A stretch of DNA of 64,000 nucleotides, from NCBI GenBank assembly GCA_000320545.1, contig ADNK01000618.1:1-64000 (forward strand), written 5' to 3'. Under the pieces are notes generated by a model that had not been told where the DNA came from, did no database searches, and worked only from the letters and a program-made list of their open reading frames with translations. Of the stretch, positions 1-12,741 are shown piece after piece (positions within the stretch are counted from its first letter, which is position 1; the number at the start of each line of letters is the position of its first letter). Both the position numbers and the translations under genes were made by a program. This DNA is from Bigelowiella natans CCMP2755. Taxonomy: Eukaryota; Cercozoa; Chlorarachniophyceae.

Positions 1-66
<66 letters not shown>
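1..66. repeat. (TA)n-(GA)n compound microsatellite
   Basis: The window opens inside a TA dinucleotide run of 30 bases followed directly by a GA run. A separate CT run lies at about 130-167. They show no link to a recognisable gene. Confidence 0.97.
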
Positions 67-69
<3 letters not shown>

Positions 70-129
70 GCGAAGAAAGCCATGTAACTCCTTTTTTATT
101 GAAAGCTGTGATATTATCTCTCTTCCCTT

Positions 130-167
<38 letters not shown>

Positions 168-169
<2 letters not shown>

Positions 170-1280
170 TCCCTATTTTGATTTCCATATTAATTCCTGT
201 AACCTAGAATTACCGCTGCTGCCTTAGTTGTGGTGCCTGGAAGTGCTGCATCAATTTTCCAGGTATTAACAAGTGAGGAAGTCCGTTCTACGAATGCCTC
301 AAACACTCTTTTCCCTAAGAAAGTCAAACGGGATCAACTCTGAACAGTCACATCAATGACCCCGCTCTCCCCACACGTTCATATTATATATATAGCTCAC
401 TTATTTAATATTTGGATAGAGAGGGGGGAGGGGGGAATAGGCAATATTTGTTGTTGTAGTAGTAGTAGTAATAGTAGTAGTAGTGGTGGTGGTATCAGTA
501 CCAGGACTGCAATACTCATCATGGCGTGGAAAGCGAGTCAATGCCCTTTCTTTCGCGTTCGAGTCTAACAACTCTACAGTTTTCTTATTCATGCTGTCCT
601 GTCTCCCGACAGAGTTTCTCCCAGTCGCTGCCATGTGGGTTCTGTTGCTGCTCACTTCTCCGTGCACAGCGAGAAAGCTCTGATGAGAAACGGCGGAGTG
701 ACCACTCAGCGGATTCTTTTGCTCGTCATCTCTTTTGGGCTTAGAAGGATCAAGAAATGAAGTATCCTGAAATCCATCAACCTGCATTTGACTCCTCTCC
801 ATGCGAGGCTTCCGTATTAAGGCCCCGAAGCAATGACCGGTGTCCATCCCGCTTAACAGGACAGCGAAGAGGAAATGAAAGCATGGATAACACATATTGC
901 GTTCCAATGGAGCAATAATGTAATTTCCAACGGCCCACAATTGTCTGGTGCTCCCACTTCACTCCCCCGTGTACTAGGAACTGGGCAACGAAAACAATGG
1001 TCCCTCCCAGGAGGGGAATATTGCTCAGCTGTATTCGAATCCTTTTCAAATTCGCCCGAAAAGATAAATTTGTGCCACAGCCCGTTTGGAGACTCTGGAG
1101 AGATCTCGGAGATTCAGTTGCAATTTCTTTGCATTCATTCATTCATTCATTGTCGCAGGAATCCAAAAGCCATCGATTCTTGCACCTGCCCTCAAATTTT
1201 CATGGTGGTCCTGTGCCTTTCAGCACTCGGACGCATCATCCAGGTCAATCACCACGTTCATCTGTTCAGTGCATCTAGAG
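168..1280. other. Left flank, no resolved gene
   Basis: Overlapping open frames exist on both strands (minus 401-940 and 777-1142; plus 875-1327). The minus frame has a Thr run that comes only from a trinucleotide repeat at 458-493. None shows a domain that I recognise, and no set of exons with consistent phase was found. The strand alternation seen in the rest of the window predicts a plus-strand gene ending near 1300, but that is inference only. Confidence 0.4.
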
Positions 1281-1289
1281 CTGAACTCA

Positions 1290-1930
1290 AATTGCGCGCA
1301 TGCCAGCTAGCTAGCATGCTAGCATGATCACGCTGATCTGGATTTTCGCACGTGCTAGCGTGGTGATGTGAACTAGTGAGCTTTTTCGTGCAGTTCTTGC
1401 ACGTTCTTTTCCAAGCTAGCAAGGTCTGCAACTGCGCTGTGGCATGCTGGCATGCACGCAATGCTGGAATGTCACGTCATCCACACAGCGTTGCGTTCCA
1501 GCGTTGTCCATTCTGGCATTGCAGCTAGCTAGCTAGCTAAATGGCATCATCCTCAGCACCACTAGCTGGAGCTAGTTGCAGCTAGCTAGCTAGCTGCTGT
1601 AGCTAGACTGGAGCCTTCCTAGCTTCAGATATTGATGATGCGACCACAGACCCGACAGGCTAGCTAGCTAGCACAGAGCAGGGCCTGCTAGCCACTAGCT
1701 AGCCTGGGCAATACATCTCGCCGCATTCCAGTTCTCTTCAAGGTTCATCATCTGGTCATGCTAGCATGCTGGAACACTTCTGACTTTTGGACTCTTGTCA
1801 ACCTCTGGACCTAGCTAGCTAGCAACATGCATTTCGTCACAAATCATCTAGATGTCATCATGTTTTCGCTTCAACGAAACTGCATTCCTCAGCAAATGAT
1901 TTCAGTCATGCGCGCACATGGCATTTTGAT
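1290..1930. other. Palindromic-word tract (GCTAGC/GCATGC-rich)
   Basis: More than a dozen GCTAGC words occur, several in overlapping runs (for example near 1306-1325, 1522-1540, 1578-1595 and 1658-1672), mixed with CATGC and TGCATG. No credible reading frame is present. It is the strongest of about nine similar tracts. It sits immediately beyond the 3' end of the kinesin gene, and the other tracts also mostly lie beyond 3' ends. Function is unknown. Confidence 0.85.
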
Positions 1931-2068
1931 TGCACTTTGATCACAACTCAATTTTATTTCATCCACAAGATTTCTCATGATTTGCAAAACTTGGAAGGTA
2001 ACAGGAGAAATGTGAAGAAAGCATGGAGAATCGGCATTCGACGAAGGCTAGAATGGAGAGGAGAGAGA

Positions 2069-2074
2069 CGGAGA

Positions 2075-2110
<36 letters not shown>

Positions 2111-2112
2111 GG
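2069..2112. repeat. (GA)n microsatellite
   Basis: An interrupted GA run lies between the palindromic-word tract and the 3' end of the kinesin gene. The reading frame across it (1937-2281) is a repeat artefact. Confidence 0.9.
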
Positions 2113-2245
2113 AGAAGAAAGAGAGAGCTGCAAATGTGCATCTGCACAGGAGGTAAAAACATTTAACCGACTTGCTTATGTTCGTATCATTCTTCCTAGT
2201 GAACCTGAAAGATGTGCAAGCATCAAGTTACTGCAAAAATCTAAT

Positions 2246-5200
2246 TTAGGTGATGTCATCATAATCATTCCCTTCAATTAACATGTATGGAACACTACCT
2301 TGTGTTGAATTCATTGACATGTCTCCAAAATCGTCCGAGTGCGCGTATTCGCGCTCCATTTCAATGTTATCGTCTATGTGCAAATGGCCGCCAATGTAGT
2401 CGGGATCATCCTCGCCTAGCAACTCCTCATCCTGCAATTGATGAGTATTTAACGTGCCATTTGTCGATGCAAAAAAAATGCATCTGGTAGTGTACAGTGT
2501 AATCGCCATCTTGGTGCTCTTTCCCCTCTGCCTTGAACCCTGAATCCTCATTCAGAACCACCATGGAGAACAATGAATTTAACTTCTCGCATACGAATTC
2601 CTGGTCCTTGGCCTATGCATCAAGATAGGAAAATTGGTCGCTAGACAGAAGCGTATATTTGAGTGGAAAGTACCGTTAGATCGTTGAGATCGATTTCGCC
2701 CAAGAAGAAGGACAGCGCCCTCCCACCACCCCGCATGCGCATCTCATATTCGACCAGTTCCTGCTGTGCGTCAATATCGTCCATGGTCATTACCTGTGCT
2801 GCAAAGCTTAACGCTGCCTCGGGGCTTCCGGAGCGTGCCTGAAAGTTTTAAAAGATAATCATTGAGATAACCCAGTTTCAAGCTATCTCTCTTAGGATTT
2901 TTGATAAAATATTTCTATAAGTAGGTTGATTTACAATAAGGCCAGCAATGATGAGGACAGTAACCATCATCCCCCAGTTATCCGAGAAATTCACCAACGG
3001 CAAAGTGATCCCAGCCTGGCTGAGGATAGCCTCAAGATTCTGAACAATGGGTGATGGTGCAAAATCGGATTTATTGGGTATTTTGGAAATTGGCACAACG
3101 AAATATAGGGCGGAAAATTTTCAACTATCCAAATTGAGGATACATAATAACATTAACATTAACATCCATCCACACACCTGTCCGTGCTCATCGAATAATT
3201 GTACTGATTTGTGCAAGTTAATGTTAACCCATCGCAACAGAAGCTGTCAGAAAGTAGCGGCAGAAATGAGTACGGATCAAGATAGTGCAAACTCGATTCT
3301 TTCAGGTTACTACCTCTTTAGGCTTAAGCTTGGCTACTGCATCTGGCTTAAGCTCCTCCATTCCCCATTCTTTGAATGCTCCTAGACCAACCAATTCTGT
3401 AAAATGACAAGCACACATTGTCAAAGGTTTACTGATTTCAATCGGCATTATTTATTATGTTTATTTGATTATACCTGGTTGAACTAAAGTAGAAATCGTC
3501 TGAGAGAGTTGGAACTCGATGATTCTTTGAATGACGTTGAGGACATTTTCATGGGCATACTAAAAATTCATATGACGCAAGCAATTCAAAAATTAACCAA
3601 TAACCGACATGCGTATTCGTTGTTACCTTCTGACTAGAAAATCCGTTCTTTTGCTCCCTCTATAAAATCAATTCCATTAGTATAAAGTAGTCAAAACTTC
3701 CTGCGCTAATCACCTCCACTAGTTGCATCGCATTTACTTTTCCAATATCGACACCAGCTGCTTTACATGCTCCAAGGACCTGCAAATTGGGATTAGTTTC
3801 AGTACCTACAGTCCATTGTCTTCTGATACCCTGGTACTTATTCAAAATCAGTGATTACCAGTTGAAAATCTTGGACCTTCTCTTTCAACGTGAGTTCTTT
3901 CTTCAGCTTCTGACTGGCAAGTCTGGACTCATCGATGTACTAATGAAAGAATGCAAAAAACAAAAGACCGATCGATTCGTGAGAGTTATGTGGAAATAAG
4001 ATCGCTTTATCTAGCGTTTGCTTACGGTTTTCAATTTTGAGCGGCCAACATAATTAAGCAATCCAGCCATCAACAAAGGATCACCCATCTAATATTCAAA
4101 AAGACCAATTTGGATATGTTTCTTCTAGACAAGAGTACCATCAATTCTATTGGATAAGATACCTGTCGAATGGTGGTGGTGCTGCCAATTTTGATGGGTA
4201 TTAATCCAGCAACAATAAGATCCGTCTGTGTCTCCAGACAGATATTAAGGTACTGAGCGAGTGAATTTGCCTGTTGTACATGGGTGATCGACAAATAAGT
4301 GAGTTAATTTTCGACTTGAGTGCTTGATCGATACCCAGGTAGCTTGTAAAATGTTGAGTTTCTTTTCCTCCGATTCAAAAAGAAGTGACCTCCTGAATCA
4401 TCAGAAAAATATTACTAGGTGGAATGGATAGAGTGTGAATACACTTTTACCTGAACTTCCGGGGCATCTTTGACAAACTTGCTATTGCACGACGGCTCTT
4501 CCCACTCATAGCCGTTGTCCCTGTTGTGACACTACTAATGCTGTTTCTTGGAGATCCATTTCGCGAGCCTCCGGGCGTAACCAAGCTGAGAAATTTATGG
4601 TTGGCATGCATACACTATGGAAGAAGAAATCTTTTGCATGATCTCAAGAATTTATACCCATTTAGTTTCGATTTCGTGCTCTGATCAATCGTAATAACAA
4701 AACTTGGACGGCGTTCATTCTTGTTGTCTTTGCTGCCATTTGACACGACAACTTTCCCTTTCATCTTCTTGAGGTCTTCGATAGTTTTCTTAGCCTACGC
4801 AGTAAGTATTTCACCAGAGATACGAGATAAATTTTCATGCGATGTGTAGATAAAAGTGTGTTCAAAGGTTAAAAGAATGCTCCATACTACCCAAGAGACA
4901 ACACACACCTGTTCAGAAGCAATTCGTTCAAGTTCCAATGCACGGCGAACCTCCACCAGTTGTTCGCATAAGTCGTCCACTCTTTCTTTTTCCTGAAATA
5001 ACTGACTTGAAAATAATCTCATCGTGCTCACTTGAAATTGATTTCCACCTGTGATAGCCTTTTCCTCCTCTCATCTGCTTGTGATTTGAATTGATTCGCA
5101 ATGCGTAGAGCGTCGTCCTTGATAAAGTTCGTGATGACATGGGTGTGAGAACAAATTGAACTAATGAAGGATAGCGCAATACCTTGGCTTGTCTTTCTTG

Positions 5201-7759
5201 CTCCAATTGGTCATCAAGATATTTTTCATGAATCTTAAAGATAACACCGCTATCAATGTTAAAGTAGTTTGAATTCAATTTAGAGGAACGTACGCGAGAA
5301 TCCTCCAGCATTTGCATCATATCTTCCTTTTCCTTTTTTAAACTTTCCGTTTCATTTTTGTACAATTCTTGCAGCTTTCGCTCCTCTATAGATAACAAAT
5401 TTTGTTAGAATTATATCCTTTGAAATTAATTGTTCTTATATGAAGAAATTTTTCATACCACTTTCTTTCTTGAATTTCCCTTTTAAAAGCGCTTGATATT
5501 TTTCAGCTTGCTTCATGAGATGCTGCTCACGATGTTGCGACTAATAAAATTTATTCAATATGATGTCTCCCAAATCAAACGTTGACAAAAGATCTAAAGA
5601 CCACTAACGCAGTGGCATTATAAACCTGCTTGATTGATTTTTGAAGAAGAATAGCTTTATCTTCATATTCGATTTCTTTCCGCTCCATCTTCCGCACTTC
5701 TGCTGTTAGCGCTTCTATTTCTTGGTCCAATTCAAACTCTCTTTGTCTTGTATCATTCAGTTCGTCCTGAAGCTCTTGATTCTTCGTGGTCAGGAAGTCA
5801 AGTTCAGGGGCCCCTAGTGCCATCATTTCTTTCTCTATTTGCTTCGAATCGTTAGCATCCCTCACATCCTTTTTTCCTAGGCCACTTCCTGTATCTGTCT
5901 CCTGCAAGCTGGCAATGGTTCGATCTCTGGATGCAAGCTGTTGCTTCAGTCTGTGGCACATTGTAATCATATTAGTAAATTAAATAGCGAGATGTAGAAT
6001 ATCTTACCTATCAACTTCATCTTGGAGCTCTTTCAACCTTTTGTTCTTCGGATCAAGATAAATTTGTACCTTCGGCTTGTTTTTTATCTTCTTTGCACTT
6101 GCAGCATAACGGAGAGTCGATACCTATCATGAAAACAAATTAAAGGGAATTTCACGAAATGGGACTGATGACGACCATCGACAAGATTCTCACCGTTTCT
6201 AGAGCATTTCTATCACAGGGATTGATGTTTGCAAACATAAGAGTTGACGCGCTGCCTCCAAGGGACTCTTTCAAGAGCTTTGTTAGGGACGAATCTCTAT
6301 ACGGTACGAACCTACATTCGAAATATAAATCTATTGTAAACGATAAGAAGATAATGTTTTGAGGAAAACTATACGTTTTCTTCTTTTGTGACAGCGCCTT
6401 TATGACTTTAGCGAGAGAGGATAAGGATTGGTTGATGTTGCGGCTTTCTTTTCCGAGAGCCCCACCGTCAGTTGCCCCTGACTGGTACCTTTAGTAGGCG
6501 AAGGTTATCATTCATAATTACAGATTACTCCAGATTTTTATTAGAGGTGGTAAACTTACTTCTCGCTCCCAGCAAGGTCAACCAAATTTAATTTGGAGAC
6601 TAATTTTCCTTGTGCAATCTTGCTACTACCCTGATTAAAATGTTATTAAGTTGCGAATTGTATTTAGTGTATGTTACACCTCTTTCGGAGACTTTTGGAA
6701 GTTGATAGTGAGCATCGAGTGCGATCGTGAGGAGGCATCATTATAATTTGTAGCGCTTACACTCCTGTTGTTGAATCCCTACGATGGAATTTAGTAAATT
6801 TGAGCACTAGATACACTGTGATGACAATTTTGTTGGCTGCCGTTTATCATTAACACCGCTTTAATAAGCTTGAACATTTCAGCCTCGTTTTTCACTTCAA
6901 ATTGAGATAGCCCAGGAACATGGAACCCCCGTGACTTTGTTTGTCGTATTTTCAGCTCTTTCCTTTTTTTGCTGCCCGGTGAAGATGTTAGAAGGTCAAA
7001 AACCTGTGAATCGTAACAGATTAATATTTGCACAATGGTGGTCCAACTACTACCTTTTCGTTGTATATCTCAAGAAATGATAGCGTTACGCTGAAGTCGT
7101 ATTCCTTTTCTTCTTTGAATTTCATTTTCGAGAAAAGCTTGCTATTAAAATCGTATGTGAATTAACATAGGAGATTCTTCTTCGCTTAATTAGATTATTA
7201 CTTTGTAATTTGTGGTATGATTCCATACTCTTCTGCTTTATTTAGATCTCCCATCATCGTATGGGTCTACACGAGGATTGTGCAAGATTAGAGATATTCT
7301 CAATAATGCTACTCTGTATACCTTTCCTGACGATGTTTGGCCATAACAAAACACTGTTCCATTGAAGCCATTCCAAACTTTGTCAAAGATACTTAGAACT
7401 GCCTTGTCGTATACCTTCGAAAAAACCAAAAAATCAGGAGTTTTCGAACCTATCTTCCGAGATGATTTCGAGTTCGATCACCTCTGTTTGCTTGCTCTTT
7501 TTTCCGAATACGGTATCAAATGTGAACAATCTCCAAGTTTCAATATTCTTCGGATCGTAATCACTCTTGGAGGAGTCTCCAACACGAACAACTCCTTCTT
7601 TCGTATCCACTCGAACAACATCCTCGTAGTCCTTGTTATTCGAATGCCACACGTATTCTCAAATGTTTCATTGAAGATCAAGTTAGATATTACCTTGGCC
7701 TCGTTCTTGATGAACGGTCTGCATCTCACAACGACTGAGATTGCCTCACCCTCGCTCAT
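2246..7759 (-). CDS. Kinesin motor protein with C-terminal fimbrin-like calponin-homology region
   Basis: ATP-driven microtubule motor, modelled as 32 short exons encoding about 1105 residues. Exons (high to low): 7694-7759, 7482-7631, 7322-7414, 7202-7266, 7054-7141, 6857-7003, 6680-6778, 6560-6630, 6375-6488, 6194-6311, 6008-6123, 5626-5950, 5459-5540, 5294-5385, 5183-5233, 5049-5117, 4909-4992, 4658-4794, 4451-4585, 4335-4392, 4163-4270, 4026-4088, 3859-3939, 3714-3779, 3627-3659, 3475-3559, 3314-3396, 3178-3243, 2935-3039, 2674-2838, 2496-2612, 2246-2431. All phases agree. The motor (residues about 1-345) has the P-loop GQTSSGKT, switch I NDASSRSH, switch II DLAGSE and the neck-side VPYRDSSLT. 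A coiled coil follows to about 620, then a Ser/Arg-rich linker. Residues about 720-960 resemble plastin/fimbrin: VLGACKAAGVDIGKVNA, then a LLLRWVN helix start and a VNFS segment. The tail is acidic. Kinesin subfamily is not settled; the neck-linker area resembles kinesin-II. Confidence 0.88.
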
Positions 7760-8440
7760 GATTTCTATCAGCCTCTATCTGGCCACGTAAGTCTGAACAC
7801 AGATATCTCCGATTTGGCGAATCCCGGTTCTCAACAGATAATAGGACAAAAATACATAGAATTTTGCGAGAAAGAGCTGACACATGGTCCAGGCCTCAAA
7901 AATTCGGTTGACTGACCGTGGACAAACGCGTGATTGCTCGGGGTCGTTTCCTGAGACCGAAGAATTATGTTGCATTGACAAAGCAGACTGCATGCTGTGT
8001 TGGCAGCGCATGATCGACAAATTCGGGATTCGTGTGCAGACGTAAGAGAGGAAATGCATGCGTTTGAAAAGAAAAATCAACATCACAAGACTAAACTAAT
8101 CGGGCCTGTCTTTGTTCCGTTCCTCTTGGTGCGTCTTGGGCATGTGAGGCATCGACATAGAAACATCGCATTTTAACGAGTTTTGATACCGATTTGCGAG
8201 TAATCCTTTCATGCGACAAAGCCGCAAGGACTCGAACAGCTTTCCAGGCAGCTTCAAGCTGTCTCTGCGATTAAATGCCCAGCATTCTTGAAAAGAAAGG
8301 GGCCGATTCCCAGTGGGTATGAAATGAAGGCTAGGAGCAAGCAGCGACAAGAAGGAGAATATGTCGTATCCGAACGTCCCCACATACAATTCGGCTTCAT
8401 GGGGCTTCTTTGGTGAATCCTTTTTTGACAGGAAGCAAGG
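7760..8440. promoter_or_regulatory. Divergent spacer, kinesin / SANT protein
   Basis: This 681-base spacer lies between two 5' ends. No palindromic-word tract is present. A plus-strand open stretch at 8201-8413 reads like coding sequence (it includes KRKGPIPSGYEMKARSKQ) but does not splice in phase to the next gene, so a 5' exon of the SANT gene may be hidden here. Confidence 0.4.
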
Positions 8441-9612
8441 ATGGAACGCAACGATGGGACAGGGGTTGAATCCTTGGGGTGGGAGTTGGTGGAATGTCCA
8501 CAGCCCCCCCAGCAAAGTAGTGGAACCAAATCCGGTGACAAGATCATCGAATTTCCTGTAGATGTGACCGGAGAGGTGGAAGTTGATGACTTCCTACTCG
8601 TGCACGTGTCAGACTGTGAGACTTCCTTGCGTTCGATGATGCAAGTACTCAAGTTGAGCAGTGACGACAAGAATTGTGCGAGACATGATGAGAAGCGGGA
8701 TGATGAAGATCAGGTTGAAAAAATCGAGGCCATGCTTGGGCAGCTCCAAATCATGAAGAAGAAAGGCGTTAAACAGAAAGCAAAGTGTCAGCGAAACCGA
8801 ACAGAGAAGAAGACAGAGATAGGCCTTCGAGCGGTTCCTTCACTTATCGAGACTGTTCCCTGGACAATGGATGAGGAACAAATAATCCAGAAATACTACA
8901 AATCATTTGGTAAACAAAGAAATGTAAACAACTTGCTATCTCATAAATACCATTCATTTCAATTTTTTACACTTGTCCAGGTCCAAATTGGCACCTCATC
9001 GCTAGTGTCCTTAATACGCATAAATTACTTGGAGGAAGAATGCGAAGTCCGGCATCTTGTTGCTATCATCACTGTTTGGTCACGGTGCGAAACTTCCGAA
9101 GCGATAAGGAACTGAGAAATGAAGCTGTGGTAAAGATGATGATACATAAGAGGGGGGGCAGCAAAAGAATCATGCCCCATCAGGAACGTGCTGGTAATGA
9201 TGTTGTTGATGATGATGATTGCAAGAATGCTAGAAACAAGCGCGCACGCAAGATCTCGAGGGCTCCGACCGACCGAGTTATGGAGACTCCGAAGAAGGCG
9301 TATGGGGACTACTACTCCTTTTTCGACAATGCAATGCAGCAAATAAAGAGTACCGAGGATGATCTTCACCCAGATCCAAAGATTTGTCAAGTTATCGACC
9401 TTGAATCGTTTCATCCCTCACACGCAAGGGCATGTAGAACTGGGAATCTTAGGCTCGGCGTAGCGGAAAGCCACCCTGGACAGGCCTTGATGCCCCACGA
9501 AATACTTCAGCTAAGAACGGGCGACTCATCAAAGAAAGAACAAGAACAAAAGTTTCCTTCTACATTTGAATCACAGAAAATGTCCATTCTGAAAATCGAG
9601 ATCGACAGATGA
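8441..9612 (+). CDS. SANT/Myb-domain protein, EAF1/EP400-like
   Basis: Likely nuclear chromatin protein. Two exons (8441-8909 and 8981-9612) join in phase to give about 366 residues. The SANT repeat is assembled across the splice: PWTMDEEQIIQKYYKSFG, then PNWHLIASVLN, then GRMRSPASC. The GR-x-RSP-x-x-C ending is characteristic of the SANT repeat of NuA4/EAF1 and EP400 proteins, so a role in a histone acetyltransferase or remodelling complex is inferred. Before it lies an acidic then Lys-rich segment; after it come basic stretches (KNARNKRARK) and a His/Pro-containing tail. No HSA or helicase domain was seen. EAF1-type proteins are usually much longer, so the 5' end may be incomplete (see 8201-8413). 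A generic Myb-like factor is the alternative. Confidence 0.6.
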
Positions 9613-10560
9613 GGTGCAATTTGTGTATTTGCCGTGACCAAATACGCACATGGTTGCAAATTCCAGCAGCCAAAAGAGGCAATGCCGAAATAAAGGCTCA
9701 CCGTTGCGACGTACCCTTCCTTGTCAAACGTGTACAGTCCCCAATGCAGAATCGAATGTGAGTATCAATCTCCTCAGGCAATACTTAATGTAATGGCTGT
9801 AAGGTCGATATCGCACGTACAGCAGCATTCATTTCTTCTACCACATGAAACGGTGCCAGGAGGCGATACGACTAGCAGACGATGTACGAGTCGCGTCGTT
9901 TCGTCATACATATAGATTTAGGATACGTAATCATCCGTCATTCATGTTGTTATAGCTTACTATTACAGAATAAAGCACGTCAGATAGCTTCCGTGTCGGC
10001 ACTATGTATGTGGGGCTCCTGCTTTTTATGTTGGCCTTGAAAAATCGCATGACGCATGCCACGCGTGGGCCTCGACTCTACAACACTCCGCTCCCCTCAA
10101 CTAATTAATGACAAGCCACTATCTTGCGTAAATTCAGTTGCATTATTTGCACCGTGTCATTGGGTTCGATCAAGGACATTCGTGCGTACCGCATGCTAAT
10201 AATGCAATGTATAGCCTCTTGACCATCGAGACATTTTATAATTTGCGTAAAATTCGGATCGCAAAGCATGATAATGCGCTGTATTGACAGTACTGCATGC
10301 TGTGCGTGTGTGCGAATCTTACGACACGCCTTCAGCGATCACTCCAACCCTCAAAATAGCACCGCCGCCAGTGTATTGCACAAGCTATTCTCATTCGATC
10401 AATTATTCAGCATGCGTGCGCCCATCAGCAACTACTAGCAGCAGGGAGGGAGGTGTCAGGAGTATGTTGTGTCTCTAGTTTATACGATGATATAAACTTT
10501 AACTTATAAAATTGGTTACAGAAAATTGCGTTCGGAAAAGAACTAATATTCAAAAATCAA
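9613..10560. other. Convergent spacer with palindromic-word tract
   Basis: This lies between two 3' ends. From about 9960 to 10480 it holds GCATGC three times (near 10053, 10192 and 10295) plus many CATG/TGC words. No credible gene is present. Confidence 0.7.
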
Positions 10561-11073
10561 CTATCGTGATTGAAGCCTTGGTGATGGTGGGCTGGTGCAC
10601 TGATGACGCCGAGGAGTGAAATTACACTTCCACAGCATCAGCGCCACTACCATAATGCCAATCACCTCGGTGATAAGAAGACCAGCTCCAACATGTAGGG
10701 ACATCGTGAATCCTATAAATACAGCGAGTGAAAATCTACGTATCAATATGTTCAAGAGGTAGATCAATGATGAATTCTTTTTTGGTCCACAAAATCGTCA
10801 TTTAGTCACATTCCTCTTCATTACAATTTCTACGCCTACTTTCCCACACTACCATCGATCATATCGTCACATCCTGGATTGTTTTTCTCGTTGTAACCAG
10901 CAGCGCAATAGCCGCCGCCATCGATCCCAGTTAACGATTCTCCATGGTTCCCAGAGTCTTCGCGCAGCACCGTCAGAAAACCGGACTGTACATTTCGAGA
11001 TTACTCAATAAATGGCAATAAGGGGATTGTTTTCGAATGGCCGGTACTTTATAAAATGTAATAAGCTCTCCTC

Positions 11074-11119
<46 letters not shown>

Positions 11120-12392
11120 TGTGTTTATCTTGTGTACTACCCACCATGATATATGTGAGCACTGATGAGAAGATGAGTAAGATAATGAATATGACGGCCG
11201 CTCCAATGTTAAGGTCCTTCATGTGCAGCCTCCAACGGAGTGACATTATGCTGGTTATAATGACGATTATTATTACAATTCTGAGAAGCTAATAATGATG
11301 CAAACAACAATTTTGATGATGTCGAACGATGAGAAAATGATCACGGCGCTGGGGAAGAGACATTGCGATCATTTACATCTACCTGAGAGCCATGTGTGAG
11401 AGGAGAAGGGATAATGCTACCGACAAGCTCACGTCAGATGCACGAAGGAAGTTGCTAATGTCCTTGTATCCAAACTCATCCTTCAGCTCGTAGCTCTGCA
11501 AAACCCATTCTATGTCACAACAACAGGAGATGATGACTCGCAACTCTAGGAGCTTAGTAGTCTTCTCAAGATTATGTAACATCAGGATTCAAAGTAGCAT
11601 GAGGCTGTCAGACCATCGACGCTCTTCGCTACTACTCAGCGCAGAATTGGGAGTGACATCGGTGGATTCTTTGCCTTGCATACTTGCTTATTATTAAATC
11701 ATTCATCGTTTTTATTTTAAATTACTTGCAAAGCCCTCCACCCCAATCGGCCATCCAGCATCGCCGAGAAAAGGACGACGGATAGAGCCATTGATATCAT
11801 CATCAGTAATCCAAGAAGGCATTTACCTGGTCCATCCTTTACGTGCATAAGGTTTGCAGTATTAGTAATAGTATTTGCGACACAACAAAGAACAATTGCT
11901 TAGAAAGAGATGACAGTCTATCGGTTTTGTATTTTCTATGCTGCTACATACCTTCTCTTTGAGCTCCATCACATATTGAACTCTACCACCTACAAGCTTG
12001 TTGCTGCCCCTTACTCGAAACGATTGCTTCTGATGTGTTTCATGAATAATTCGGGGGTACTGCCTCCTACGAACTCGCAGTTTCTCCTGCTCAGGATGGC
12101 TCTTCTTCTGATGCGTGTAACTTAGATGATGGCTTAATAATAAATGTGAGAAGGAAGAAGGCTGCGATGATGAAAAGGCAGTGCTTCGATCCAGTTGGAG
12201 AAGTGGCATTTCTACGTCGTCATGATCGTCCTCGTCGTAATCTTCACCCTCTTCATCCATGTTTAAAAGATAGTCCGCCTGGGGAGGGAATTCACAGTCC
12301 CCCTCCTCGAAGCGTCGTTGCTCGGAATCCGCTTTAATCTTATCGGAACACGAGGCCATAATACTTTGCCTTTCCCCTGTCTCTATTTTCAC
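10561..12392 (-). CDS. Multi-span membrane protein, unknown family
   Basis: Seven exons with consistent phase: 11952-12392, 11726-11836, 11383-11495, 11309-11348, 11145-11288, 10853-10985, 10561-10712, giving about 377 residues. The first exon (about 147 residues) is a hydrophilic, acidic and Ser/His-rich cytosolic-looking head (LNMDEEGEDYDEDDHDDVE). The rest has about five hydrophobic segments, among them LLGLLMMISMALSVVLFSAM, an Ile/Val-rich pair around residues 220-265, and a last span in GLLITEVIGIMVVALMLW. A polar loop with two Cys (GGYCAAGYNEKNNPGCDD) precedes the last span, and the C-terminus is short and basic. The start could also be the ATG at 12359. I do not recognise the family; a claudin/tetraspan-like organisation is only an impression. 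Confidence 0.65.
11079..11114. repeat. (GT)n microsatellite in intron
   Basis: This GT run lies inside the intron between exons 5 and 6 of the membrane-protein gene (intron 10986-11144). Confidence 0.95.
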
Positions 12393-12741
12393 TATACCTG
12401 TAAGTTAAGTCCTTCTCAGCCTCAATCGCCCTTCCTCTCCTTTTATTCTCCCCTCCTTTCACAGATCGCTCGGGGGGCTTGGCGGAGCAGCCATCATAGC
12501 AGTATTTAAACTATTCAAACTGTTTGTCGGCCGCCGACTTTTTAATTCCAAGAATAGCAAGAAGCAAAGGCGTTTTTACCTTAGCGACAAGCAGATATCA
12601 ATGAAATGCTTCTTGGAATGATGTCGCAGTGTTGAAATCCCCACTTTTTATTATTTTTGAACACAAAAAGCATGCAAGTCGTCGTTATCGGGAGTTATCG
12701 GGAGTAGATGATGGATCCTGCTGGGGGGGGGTGAGGAGACG
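12393..12741. promoter_or_regulatory. Divergent spacer, membrane protein / JmjC protein
   Basis: This 349-base spacer between two start codons probably holds both promoters. It has no palindromic-word tract. I see no clear core-promoter motif. Confidence 0.5.

Noticed and set aside
401-940. Minus-strand 179-residue frame with a Thr run
   Set aside because: The Thr run is a trinucleotide repeat read in frame; the remainder matches no family and overlaps other open frames on both strands.
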